This document shows, one piece after another, positions 1 through 11,352 of a stretch of DNA of 20,769 nucleotides. The DNA comes from Apostichopus parvimensis. Lineage: Eukaryota; Echinodermata; Holothuroidea; Aspidochirotida; Stichopodidae. The notes below the pieces were generated by a model. The model searched no databases and had not been told where the DNA came from. It was given only the letters and a program-made list of their open reading frames with translations. Every line of letters starts with the position of its first letter. The first letter of the stretch is position 1. Where the stretch lies: assembly GCA_000934455.1 (NCBI GenBank), contig KN888160.1:23538-44306 (forward strand), in the 5' to 3' direction. Position numbers and translations under genes: made by a program.

Positions 1-506
1 TTTAAGTGAATATCTACTTGAAAAAGCCAGTGAAGGTGAAATGTATAAAAATTAGAGGGCCTGACAATTTTTTGTAAGAGCACAATAGAAAGCAAGAAGG
101 AAGGAAAAGAGAGAAGAAACATGCATATTCCATCATAGACTGGCAATTCGAAGGAGTTTGTAAAGCATGAACACGGAAGGATAAAACTTCATGACCTTTC
201 TCTGTTCATGTAGCCTAACTTCCTGGTTTAAATAAAACAAGTTGATTGCTCTTAAGACTATAACAATACAAAACTATGAATCATAGACAGAACGTCCTTT
301 TATGTTAAGTTCTCTAAAAACAATACCATCTCAGACGGGTTAAGAAAGACATGTCAGAAGATCGTGAATATTCATTAAATGTACGACCCTTTTCAAGGTT
401 GTGCATTAATGACTGTGTGAGATGAGACTTATAAGTACTGTCACTTTCAACTATCAATGGGTGTCAATTATTCTTACAAAACTTACAAAAAGCTTCTACA
501 TGACTA
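1..506. other. non-coding stretch, nothing seen
   Basis: AT-rich sequence without a supported exon, RNA gene or clear repeat. Confidence 0.5.
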
Positions 507-700
507 ATCTCCTCACAACCCATTGCACTCTCATTCTCCCATGCCTGGAGTGACACAGTAACCTTTCTTTTTTAACACTGTAGATACATGTATACTCAGT
601 GATCGGTCACTACTGGTCAAAGAGGAGGGAGGAGGGAGGGAGGGAGGTGTGACGGCAATTTCCTGCAAGCGCTTCATCAATCTCCAGATAGTCCTCTAAA
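507..700. repeat. dispersed repeat, copy 1
   Basis: Shares with 4449-4640 the series TCTCCTCACAAC, GCACTC, CTACCAT or CTCCCAT, GAGTGA, TTTTAACACTGT, CAGTGATCG and ATCAATCTC. A third fragment near 989-1030 (GCTGAGGTTGTGAGAAGACAG) matches the right end of copy 2. Confidence 0.55.
621..648 (+). repeat. GGGA/GGA repeat
   Basis: GGA and GGGA units in tandem within dispersed repeat copy 1. Enough GGG runs for a quadruplex. Confidence 0.75.
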
Positions 701-1600
701 GTCCTTCCCCAAAATACCCAAAGTTAAAAAGATTGCTTAAATCAGGCATATAGTTGTTTCAAATCTAGTTGGTTTAAATCTAGGACAAACAGCAAGTGAA
801 GTGCGGATGGCTATAGTACCGATTCCATAGAATCTAACGGATAATGAACTCTGATTGATAAAACGGTTTCCAAAGTCAGTTTTGGGTGGTTGCATGCGAA
901 GGAGGTTTTTCGAGCAGCAGTAACAGCTTGCCAAGAGCACACAGTGTTAAAAAGGTAATACCAGTTCACTACTAAATGCACAGCAGAGTGCTGAGGTTGT
1001 GAGAAGACAGGTAAGTGCAATTAGCAGTGTTACACCATTATCCTGTAAACCCTGGTGGTATTAGGAACAATAACCACTTCCTCTTTACTGCTGATCCAGC
1101 ATTTATACACTGGCAAATCATGTTTGCATCCCCGCTTGTACAGCCCTTACCATATTATTGCTCAGCATATTAAAGCACAAGAAAACAATACTACTGCAAA
1201 TGACAAAAATACCAAGTGCTGCACATTCCATCTCCTTGTTATGTTCCAAATATGCTATATAGAATTTGTCATGAATTCATTTGAAACATTGTAGGTCTCT
1301 ATCGCCTGAATATCTTGTTACACTGCAATATATGTTACACCAAAAATTAAACTCTTCTCTATAACTTTCTGTCAGCAGTTGTAATTTTAGCAGGCTATGA
1401 GAGAAGCAACATACTACTCTGGTTGTAACTAGTGCACAGCTAGAATGTAGCTAACGTAGGGCAAATGTCTTACATGGCATTTGCTGGAAAGCTTCACACA
1501 AAAGATAGCTGCCATGAAACAGCTCAGTGAGATCGTCTGTTCTCTCTTTGAATATATATGTTCTTCACAAAGAAGTTCATTTCCTACAGATGTGTCAAAA

Positions 1601-1634
1601 GGGGGTGGGGAGGGTGGGAGTGGGGTGGGGTTGG
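1601..1634 (+). repeat. G-rich tract with quadruplex potential
   Basis: At least five runs of three to five G separated by single bases or short gaps. Confidence 0.75.
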
Positions 1635-2133
1635 TGAAACGACGCAGTCCTCTGGATATGGAAGGGTTAGCAACTCTCTAGTCGGAATATTTGTTTTATA
1701 TAGATTTGTCAAGATTCATTCATTGACTCATAATATTACCGTTTTAAATGGTACAACCTGAGAAATGTATGGTTACGTCGGCCTCTGCAAAGCAAACAAT
1801 GCATCTTTACTTGGAACTTCAAATTTCCCCCCTCCGAAACCTTTCCTACTGTAATACAATGTCAATTTCTATCGCATACTATATTAGAATGCTGAGTAAC
1901 AGCACATGATAACCAATGACTTCCACAGAATATTTAACCTTTAAGGGTTTCCTTCCTTCCTCAGATAACATTCAGCATAGGACCTTTTAAACAAGTTTTG
2001 ACCTATTCCTTGAATCTCTCTTCGATGCATATTCACGTATGGTCTTATCTGCAACACCTGAGGGTCTTTGAATGCATAACAATGGCATGATCTGAAAGGC
2101 ATGGGAGTGATGGGACGGAAGGCACAAGACATT

Positions 2134-2180
2134 GGAAGGGGTGGGGGAAGGGATAGGGGAGGGGAGGGGAGGGGAGTGGA
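2134..2180 (+). repeat. G-rich tract with quadruplex potential
   Basis: Repeated GGGGA units, purine-rich on the plus strand over about 45 bases. Confidence 0.75.
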
Positions 2181-2660
2181 ACCAGTGTCTTAACTGTATT
2201 TTCATCAGTAAACACAGAATGACATATACCTAGAATTCTTTTGACCAAACTTAAAGAGGTAATTCTACAAAAATTTCTGGCTCTATTGAATGTTGAATAG
2301 ATGTCTCTACAGTATCTACAATTACCTATTTAATCTTACTAAATTAGTAAAACATAATAAAACATAATATTCATACCTGATATAAGGAAACATGTTGTCA
2401 ACTATTTAAAAAGTAGCCAAGTTTGTTACTTTAAAGTACAGTATATTTAAGATCAAACACCAAAGATACATTACGAACTACAGACTTGTTTTTTTTTCCT
2501 TCTTTGTAGAATTCATAATAGATTGTGTTCTAATATACCCAAAATGCAAATTGTATTCAATACCCAAAGGAGCCAGGGTTTTGTAAATGGAACTGTACAA
2601 GAAACATAGTAGTCTGCTCTAGAAGGCATGCAACAGTATATATGATATATGACTATTTGC

Positions 2661-3540
2661 ATGTACAGTAGTCTACCATATAGTTATATATTTTAAAGGC
2701 AAAATATAGTATGATTTAGTTAGGTTTCATACAGTAGTACATCATGTAGTAATCTATGTGCAAAATACAGTATGATATAGTTATGTTTCATACAGTAGTC
2801 AACAGGCAAGGTTCAATATGTTGTAGTTATGTTTCATACAGTAGTCCATTATGTAGTAATCTATGGGCAAAATACAGTATGATTTCGTTATGTTTCATAC
2901 AGTAGTCAACAGGCAAGGTTCAGTATGTAGTAGTTATGTTTCATACAGTAGTCCATTATGTAGTAATCTATGGGCAAAAATACAGTATGATATAGTTATG
3001 TTTTATACAGTAGTCAACAGGCAAGGTTCAGTATGTTGTAGTTATGTTTCATACAGTAGTCCATCACGTAGTAATCTACCGGCAAATTACAGTCTGATAT
3101 ATTTATGTTTCATACAATAGATTGCAGGTAAGCTGTAGTATGTTATAGTTATGTTTCATACAGTAGTCAACAGGCAAAATACAGTATGCTATAGTTATGT
3201 TCCATACAATAGTTTGCAGGCAAGCTATAGTATGTTGTAGTTATGTTTCATACAGTAGTCCATTATGTAGTAATCTATGGGCAAAATACAGTATGATATA
3301 GTTATGTGTCATACAATAGATTGCAGGTAAGCTGTAGTATGATATAGTTATGTTTCATACAGTAGTCAACAGGCAAAATACAGTATGCTATAGTTATGTT
3401 TCATACAATAGTTTACAGGCAAGCTATAGTATGTTGTAGTTATGTTTCATACAGTAGTCCATTATATAGTGATCTATGGGCAAAATACAGTATGATATAG
3501 TTATGTGTCATACAGTATTTAAAGTCTACTGTACATTAGC
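2661..3540. repeat. higher-order minisatellite of 46- and 61-base monomers
   Basis: The shared core ATGTTTCATACAGTAGT (or a close variant) recurs at 2722, 2783, 2829, 2890, 2936, 2998, 3044, 3105, 3151, 3197, 3243, 3304, 3350, 3396, 3442 and 3503. Intervals are 46 or 61 bases (62 once). The 61-base form carries an added CCATTATGTAGTAATCTATG segment. The first part alternates 46 and 61; the second is two copies of 46-46-46-61. The peptides read across it are by-products. Confidence 0.95.
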
Positions 3541-4448
3541 CTACAGACAAGCTACAGTATAGTTGTGATTCATACCTACACATAAATATATACAGTACTC
3601 TGTACTTCTAACAGACCGTTATGAATTATCAAACATAGAATATCTACCCTGTTCACTAAGATATTGCTGTATCCTAGCTACTGCCATAAGTAACGTGACG
3701 AACAAGTTCTTGAGGACTTAATTTCTAACACAACGTTATTTCCTTCCCCCGCATTGCCAAGTTAACAAGATGGCAAATTACTGTAGAATTGCAGACACTT
3801 GGTACGGTGGTAGGCTTCTTTGAAGTTGTTTTGCTTACCATGAATACCATAACATCCTCTCACTCCTCCCCCCTCCCTTCCCCCCCCCACAATGCCCATC
3901 CTTCCTACCCACATTTCTTCACCCTTCCTGAAATTTTGTTTTTGTCAGAGCATCTTAGCCCAATGACAGCAATGTATACCACGGTAACCTCCATTCAGCA
4001 AAATTCCTTTCCAATGATGCTGAGCTGATGCGTACATTCACCAGGAATCTATTGCTCTCCTCTCTCACTCATAAACAATCCTCTTGGGCGAGCTGTCACT
4101 TCTACGCAATGACATCCAACACTTTAAATGTCGAATAAAGGTAAATTAGAAAAGTTAAATAAAGGCGAAAAAACAGCCGACCATAACGTTGTACTGTATA
4201 GGACTTACTGCATAGGCTGATTGGGCTAAATTAGGTAACACTGGCCAGTAAGCTTTAGGCGTGATATTTGGACCTGTACTTTTATCCATCTGTACAGCAG
4301 ATCATAACTAATTATACACGCAATACATACGCTGCATCGATTCAGTTGACATTCATCATACATTCCTTCCAAGTTATTCCCATTACATGTAGTATTTCAT
4401 TGATCCGTCCTTACCCGGTTTGCATACTCACCTGTGACAAGCTTACCT
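3541..4448. other. non-coding stretch, no gene seen
   Basis: A C-rich tract at 3855-3889 is the only clear structure. Short plus-strand open frames at 3789-4028 and 4268-4489 are low-complexity or unmatched. Confidence 0.5.
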
Positions 4449-4640
4449 GTCTCCTCACAACATTAGCACTCCCAATCTACCATATCTAGAGTGAAGTGAT
4501 AAATATTTTAGCACTGTCCACCCTTCAGTGAAGGTGCTGATCGAGGTTGTGAGGTGACAGGTACTGTAAGTGGGAAAACAATGTTAACGCCTGACCTACC
4601 TTCAATCAATCTCGAGAAATTCCCAGAACTTATGGGGTTT
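4449..4640. repeat. dispersed repeat with imperfect terminal inverted ends, copy 2
   Basis: ACCTGTCTCCTCACAAC at 4445-4461 is matched in reverse complement by GTTGTGAGGTGACAGGT at 4546-4562 with one mismatch, giving a unit of about 120-130 bases like a miniature inverted-repeat transposon. Homology to 507-700 continues beyond it (CAATCAATCTC-AGA). No target duplication could be fixed. Confidence 0.55.
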
Positions 4641-4770
4641 GAACATTTACAACAACGATCTGAAAAATCTGTCTCCTGAAAACATTAAGCATCGATCCTA
4701 CGAAGATCGGTCATTAACAGTCTAGGACCCTCCTTCTCCGTCTCAAGAAGATAATTTATGCAAATTTTTG

Positions 4771-5390
4771 AAAAGTTTGAAATTACTGCAGAAAGGAAAA
4801 GTATCATGATGTCTATGCAGTACTTTGGTGGATGGTTCAGAGTGTATTACACAGTCTGGGTTTACTGTAATTTCCTGTTATTTTATCGCAATGAATTTTC
4901 GCATGTAAAGCTATGTATGATCTAGGTCTCCAATCTTAAACAGTAAATGAAAAGATATAAAAGTTTGAAAAGCTTCAAATTACTAGTCAGTAGGAAAGTA
5001 CTGATTTTGGTAAGGTTCAAGTAGGATATTATTCAGAAGAGGTCCTGACACGTCTTCACTACCATCTGATATATAGCGAAACCACTTCATTAAAGTATGT
5101 AAACTGATACACTCTTCCATTTAAAACGAAAAATTAATTCGAAAAGTTGAAATTACTAAGTAGGAAGTTACCCATGACGGACAGTTTAAAGTAGTATATA
5201 AGCAGTAGAGGTTCCAGCATGTCTTTTCCCGTTCCCCCCGCCCCACCCCCACTCTCCTTACATCAAACAAACGAACAAATTATGAAAGGTTACCGTTAGA
5301 AAAGGTTGAAACAACAGAAGTAGGAAATCACTCATGCTGGATATAGCATACTGAGTGCAGATAAGTTTGGCATTCCATTCTACCGTTATT
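4771..5390. repeat. four decayed tandem copies of a unit of about 180 bases
   Basis: Each unit opens with AAAAGTTTGAAATTACT or a variant, followed within 20 bases by AGTAGGAAA or a variant. Starts are near 4771, 4960, 5141 and 5300. Spacing falls from 189 to about 160 bases. A C-rich insert (5226-5257) lies in the third unit. Confidence 0.65.
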
Positions 5391-7776
5391 CTGATTATAA
5401 ACGGTTTAAGTTTTCTCTATGCATGATCAAGTTTCTGTCTTACATGTTGTATTACAAAAAATGGGCAGATTAAAAAAAAAGTAAACAATAATTAATGCTA
5501 ATTGGTAATTAATAGAGGTCTAATGACCCTGGAAAATACTATATCATGACATGATATTGAAAGTAAAATTAAAACCTGATAAGATGTTTACATGAAACAC
5601 ACTTCATCTTCCTTTTATCCTATGACACAGACTTTCATTTATTTTAACCCTGATCAAAAATACAGCTCAAATAATCAACGGGAAAAACTTCAGCACTGAA
5701 AGTGTGCAACAATTCAAGTTTGAAATGTTAGCTAAAGGTCGACATTTGCGTAGATAGGTGGGTAAGCAATATCGTAAGTACTGTAAGCAAAATTCAGTGG
5801 CATATTATCAGTACTGGAAAACAAAAATCATTTCCAGGCCCTCAAAATTCACCCCATCTACTGGCTGGATGCCAGTGGATTTGTATCTAATATTTAAGCC
5901 CTGTAGAAGTGCTTTATTATCTTCAGATATTATTGTTCTTCTTCCATAAAAAATTTGTTGCTCATAACAACTTTCAAAACAACTATGTTGTAGACATGCA
6001 GACTCACCTATTATTTGTCCCCAATATTAAACGAAATACGATGTTATATAGCTAGGAAGATACACTTACACTTAGCATCATACGGATACACAGACAGATA
6101 TACATATATACAGAGGCATGCAGTTGAGTGATCGTAACACAGGCTTAAAATAAGCAGAAGGTAGCTATCCTTGAACCTTGGGAAGACATCTGATAAAACA
6201 AGAAATGGTAACTACACAGAAGCCTAAGTTGCAAAAATACAGGCGGGCAGCGGTGGCCTCCAGATGGAATGGTCTCATTTCTGGGAATATTGAATAACTG
6301 ACGAACAAATAAAGAGTGAAAGCAGATGAACATTTTTGGGGCATAGGAGGGAGATGGCCTTTCACATGGTCAGCAGTCTAGGCTAGTCTTGAAAGGGTAT
6401 TAATAACGATGCCGCTCTATGTGAAAATTTTAAGTTGCATTCAGTTTTATGGGGGGGGGGGGGATTTAGATTTTCAAGGTCTGATTATATTGTGATTTAA
6501 TTAGCATTGTCGGATTGGTCGAGTTATATCACAAGGGTTCATAAAGACAGCATTTGTGTATATAAATTATGTGAGTTTCCTTTGTAGCTTTCCTACGAAA
6601 AACACAGGCCTGAATAGAGGAGAGTCAGGCGAAGCTCCAGCCCCAGGCCTGGAATCAATTAAGAGGCCCAGACAAATATGGAATAAAGTGTTCTCATTTT
6701 CATAATGCTACAAACAAGTGATATGATCATTAGCACAATGGTAAAACAATGATGAGAATATATATATTTTTTTATATGATGTAGCTTACATATGTCTCAG
6801 CATGCACCATTTAACATTTTAATTTTTTTTTTTTGGGGGGGGAGGACCCCCAGACACCCTCCTGCTTGGGAAGTCCAGAGCCACCCCATTCATCCCCCCC
6901 CCCCAGTTTTCAATTTCCTTGGATCCTCACCTGCACCTTCATTGGCAGAATAGGTTTCTAAGGGTATATCGTGCTAAAAGATGTATATCTTCTTTTGTTT
7001 TTTACACAGGAACCAAAACGTATTTTATAAGAGACAAAGACTCGGAGGCTTCAAAACTGTTACACAAAATCTGAACAATTACTGACAATGATTCCCTGTA
7101 TGGATCTGAGTACATGTACTATATGTACTACAATGTACTAATAAGTATTCAGTATGAGTACAAATATGTTCATATTGAAGACAATTGTACTCAATCTTAC
7201 ACTACTACCGTACAATACATTATAATACAATGCATACAAGTACATATCCATGAAGTGGAGTACAATTCACGTACAGGCAGCAGGGGTTTCCCCCTTGGAT
7301 TTCTCGTGTGAGAGGCGATGGTATTAAACTGGTTTGTGACACTGGAGGGTTTGAGCATACCTCATAATCACCATCAAGGTAATGCTACGTTAAAATAGGC
7401 AGAAGAACTTTTCCTTGTTGCTATAATTTAGTGTTCACAGCCAAATTTTCATTGTCACATGATGATGGCATGGACTCAAAAAGTAGGTTTGCAATCATTG
7501 CACTGTTTATTTCCTTCACTGAAATGGTGAGTCAGGCGCTGTTGTTTATTATGTTTGTGAGGCGGTCGCAAATAACTGGGGGGGGGGATGGGTGGTCACC
7601 TCACAGAATGAACACCAGAGGGGGGGAAAACCCTGGGTGACTATGTTATGAATAAGAATACAAGTATAGACTCACTCACTACAAGCCTGTGTTGTATCAT
7701 GGAGGTAAAACACCTACATGGTTGTATGTGAATGTATTCAGAACTTTTGATGAATCCTTAAAATAGAACCGATCTG
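5391..7776. other. non-coding stretch with long homopolymers
   Basis: Contents are a 17-base perfect palindrome at 5541-5557, a 13-G run at 6451-6463, a T12-G8 block followed by a C11 run at 6823-6904, a GTAC-rich stretch at 7110-7260, and a 10-G run at 7578-7587. No supported gene. Confidence 0.55.
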
Positions 7777-8062
7777 TTTATGACATCACAGAAAGACAAG
7801 ACAATGGAAGTATTATCATCCTTTGTATTCTCTGTATACCAAAAGCTGTAGTACAGTATTAACCTTACAATAGAAGAAGGAATCGCTTTCAATTCGATAA
7901 GAATGCCTTTGAGTTTACATAGAACTGTACACTGTGTGTGACCTTGTTCTTTCTTTTTATTGTAGAGAATACAATACAGTACACTATAGCACAATAAACA
8001 AGGCTGTGAGAACAACTAATATTCCCTAAAATGTAAAGACTAAGAGCTGGTTAAACTTCCCA
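7777..8062. repeat. dispersed repeat, copy 1
   Basis: Aligns in the same orientation with 9167-9442. Shared landmarks in order are TGACATCACA, CATC-TTTTGT, TTACAATAGAA, ATAAGAATGC, GTTTACA-AGAACTGT, CTTGTTC-TTCTTTT and AAATGT-AAGA. Divergence is moderate, so the duplication is old. It may be a decayed transposon; no coding capacity is visible. Confidence 0.75.
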
Positions 8063-9166
8063 CACAAGTCCTTCCTCTTTATATACTTACTCTCAACGAA
8101 GACTAGCATCGATTCTTTTCAAATTACCCGTGGGACTGTACCGATTTTAAGGGATATTTCGATGGCTGAAAGTTCATTTGTTTACCTAACTGGCAGGGTA
8201 GTTTTCACACATTTAGCTTACAAACCACATCCCTATTTATGCCTCTTTGGTTTCCTGGAAGGGAAAAATATGGAGTCACTCTTACCGACCTGGCAAAATA
8301 GTGAGGGGGACTGTGGATTGCAGAGTCGGCGATGACTATATAACGCAGATCGCAAAGTCGGTAATTGCTATTATACGGTTAGATTCGTCCAACAAGGCAG
8401 CATACAGAAATGTTGTACTCAAAGCCGAAGCCAAAGTGAATTAATCAGGTCACACATCGGGAGTCTATGCATGCTAAGTTCTTCAATACCGCCCTCATTA
8501 CCTATCGAGAAACATTTAACACTTTATCTTTGATTGTATCATGGTTTCACAAAAACAGGGAAAGGGCTCTCGGGAATACAGTCCTACTAACATGTATAGA
8601 CACACTCACTATACGGCTGTGTGTATTTAGCCTGCTTTTGGTAAATTCCCCAAACCTTACTTGGTTTGTGAAAAAGCACGAAAGCAAATGAAAGATCACT
8701 ATACAGGAAGAGATGAAAGTGATAAACTCTAAAGTCAACAGAACCAACTAAACGTATGCAGACAGCATAAGTAAGGAGACGTTAGGATAGGCCCACGCTA
8801 GTGTGCGGGCCTAGCCTCGTTCTGCGAACAGTGTTCACGAGAGGCAGCTAAAAACGAACCAAAATCCCGAAAGAAGAAGGCTTAAATACTGTATCAAAAC
8901 AGTTCAAAGTGAGAAACATTCAAACAGATGCACAAATGGTGAATCCAAAGCGATAAAAAGATGTAAGATGAGCAGAATTGATGAAGATTATCAAGAGCAA
9001 TGCTTGCACAAGAGGATGGCAATTAAGGAAGGGAGATGGCCATACATGCACACAAAGAATTGCCAGATGCTAGAGCGAGGTCAATATGGTAATGCATAGG
9101 TTATATGAGGTGAGGGGAATCCTGTGTGTGAAAATCCTTGAAATTTGGATGGATGCATATAACATG
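8063..9166. other. non-coding stretch between two dispersed repeats
   Basis: Holds a hairpin with a 7-base stem TAGGCCC/GGGCCTA at 8788-8813, and a short segment at 8594-8630 resembling 7664-7700. A 65-codon open frame at 8247-8444 on the plus strand has no recognisable domain or splice context. Confidence 0.5.
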
Positions 9167-9442
9167 ACATCACACAATGAGATGACAATTGAACTTTTGT
9201 CATCTTTTGTCTACTTATGTACACACATAGCCATGTCATGTAAATTACAATAGAAAAGGAGAATCTTGCTTTATAAGAATGCTTTGTGTTTACAGAACTG
9301 TGTATACAATGCAGTGTATACATGTACTTGATCGCTTGTTCCTTCTTTATAGTTGCACATATACAATGCTTTGTAAAGTTGTGGCTATTTATAAACTATT
9401 CTCTGGAAATGTGAAGAATAGTCTGTAAATTCTACAAGTTCC
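9167..9442. repeat. dispersed repeat, copy 2
   Basis: Partner of 7777-8062, direct orientation, about 1.4 kb away. It is followed at once by an 11-C run. Confidence 0.75.
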
Positions 9443-9839
9443 CCCCCCCCCACGAATACTTCCCCAAATAGGGGTCTTAACTTGATTCAGTAATATTTAT
9501 GAGTGAAGGCTAAACCTACTTGAAACTGAAGTGGCTGGTAGGATACTGTATTTTGGAAAATCACCAAGAAACAAAATCTGTGTTAAAAAACTTTTGTATG
9601 GACTTGGTTTTGCATATATTGTTCTTTTGCATCAATTACTAATAATGGCCAAGATCAAAAATGGTTCACAGTACTGCAAAGATTTTGCAAAGTCTGGGCC
9701 ATTTGCATAGCACTTTGTTGCATACAACTGTGCATGGCACTTTCCATCATAAGCTTGATATGTTTACCATAAAAAACCATTCCCTGGCACATCTAACATT
9801 TCCCAAGATTAACTATAAAGGTCCTTAAACATTAAATTT
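9443..9839. other. non-coding stretch, nothing specific seen
   Basis: Apart from the end of an 11-C run at 9441-9451, this is AT-rich single-copy-looking sequence with no supported exon. Confidence 0.5.
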
Positions 9840-10487
9840 CAATGTTAACCAAAATGGACATTAAACATAGTACAAGAAACTGTTCACATTAAAATGCTAA
9901 TGAGATATCATCACACCCATCCACCGAAGAGCAAACATCAATCAGAATTGAGATAGTGGTAATGTCGTTTTGACAATAAAACATTGAATAGAGACGTTGA
10001 CCACATCTATGGAAGATTGACATTTGAGATGACAACACTTTTTCAAATGTTGATAAGGTTGATCATAGAAGATTAAAACTGGGAACGATACCACTTCATA
10101 AATAATATCTACATGGAAGAACATAAACTGTTATGATATAGAAGTACTATTGCAATGTTCAATCATCAAATCTATGGAGGTTTTCACTCAGAGATTACAA
10201 CACTGTATCCATAAACCCTTAGAATGTAATTCCTGTAATGTCCATCAAATCAACATGGGCTTTAATACTGCAAGATGACATCACTGTTTCAATAAACCTT
10301 TATCATGTAATTTTTGAACATGTATATATGGCAATGTTAAAATCAATAGAGGTTTTACTGAGGGATTCATGACCAAACAAACTTTATCCATAAACTCTTA
10401 GGATATAAAACTATTACAATGAAAATCACTAATCCACACATGTATGTAAATTTGACTGAGAGATGATAGCAACACTGTCAAAATGTG
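9840..10487. repeat. degenerate tandem satellite, unit about 80-98 bases
   Basis: Units share the order: ATAAAC-CTTA, then ATGTAAT or GATATA, then a T-rich or TACAATG block, ATCA, GGTTTTACTGAGAGAT, ACAACACTGT. The clearest units begin near 10133, 10224, 10303 and 10401; earlier ones are more decayed. Further units lie in copy B of the duplication (11840-12090). Confidence 0.7.
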
Positions 10488-10568
10488 AAAACCAAGCTTT
10501 CAAGTTCTTTACAATGTTTACTTCAACGGTGTTTCAAAGTTTTGCCAGCAACGGCGATAAAAACTGCA

Positions 10569-10574
10569 GACTAT
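10569..10574. repeat. left target-site duplication GACTAT
   Basis: GACTAT abuts the left end of the foldback element and recurs at its right end. One more base (A) also matches, so the true length is 6 or 7. Confidence 0.85.
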
Positions 10575-11160
10575 TATGGAACGCCAAAAGCGCAACGCAT
10601 TTCGTTGCCTTGATCGATTTCGCCTCCTTCTATTTCGTTGCCTCCGTTTATTTCGTTGCAGGCTCCTTCAATTTCGTCTCCCCAAATTTGGATGCCTCCT
10701 TCTGTTTCGTTGCCTCCTTTGATTTCGTTTCCTCCTTCTATTTCGTTGCTTCGTTCTATTTCGTTGTCTCCTTCTACTTTGCTGCCTCGTTCTATTTCGT
10801 TGCCTCATTCTACTTTGCTGCCTCGTTCTATTTCGTTGCCTCGTTCTAATTCATTGCCTCCTTCGATTTCGCTTCTTCGTTCTATTTCGTTGTCTCCTTC
10901 TATTTCGTTGCTTCGTTCTATTTCGTTGTCTCCTTCTACTTTGCTGCCTCGTTCTATTTCGTTGCCTCATTCTAATTCATTGCCTCCTTCGATTTCGCTT
11001 CTTCGTTCTATTTCGTTGCCTCCTTTGGTTTTGTTGCCTCGTTTGATTTCGTTGACTCCTTCGATTTCGTCGCCTCCTTCTAATTCGTCGTCTCCTTTGA
11101 TTTCGTTGCCTCCTTCGATTTTGTTGCCTACTTCGGTTGCGTTGTCTCATTCTATTTTGT
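10575..11160. repeat. left inverted arm of the foldback element
   Basis: Tandem 18-base units read pyrimidine-rich on the plus strand. A larger block containing ACTTTGCTGCC and AATTCATTGCC variants occurs twice (about 10755-10915 and 10920-11020), so the arm also grew by duplicating multi-unit blocks. Translation gives (FYFVAS)n or (SISLPP)n in two frames, which are not proteins. Confidence 0.9.
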
Positions 11161-11352
11161 TTACTTATGTTAATTACGCTGCCCATAGGACCAGAGAGGC
11201 TGCTCAGTGCTAGGCACGCTAGGCTGCTCAGTGCTAGGCACTGTGATCGACCAGGTAACGTTCGCGTTAACCGGCCGGTCGCGACCGAAGGAGAAACAAG
11301 CTCCGCCCACCAATGCATGCCTGCAATACCTAATTAACATAACCAGGTGAAT
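11161..11352. other. CpG-rich spacer of the foldback element
   Basis: This loop contrasts with its AT-rich setting. It has a 21-base direct repeat (core GCTGCTCAGTGCTAGGCAC) at 11197-11217 and 11221-11241, a TAACG-TTCG-CGTTA hairpin at 11256-11269, the palindrome CCGGCCGG at 11271-11278, and the overlapping palindrome CGGTCGCGACCG at 11276-11287. No open frame of note. Confidence 0.75.

Larger units (their letters stand above)
1031..2660. other. non-coding stretch with G-rich tracts
   Basis: G-rich tracts at 1601-1634 and 2134-2180 are the main structures. Small open frames on both strands overlap these tracts and match nothing known. Confidence 0.5.

Noticed and set aside
2863..3120. 85-codon plus-strand frame with FHTVVNRQGSVC repeats
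   Set aside because: It lies wholly in the 46/61-base minisatellite and mirrors its period.
8247..8444. 65-codon plus-strand frame (MVSWKGKIW start)
   Set aside because: No family match recognised, no splice or promoter context, length within chance expectation.
8788..8813. GC-rich hairpin considered as a tRNA or other RNA gene
   Set aside because: No cloverleaf, no A or B box, and the stem is only seven pairs.
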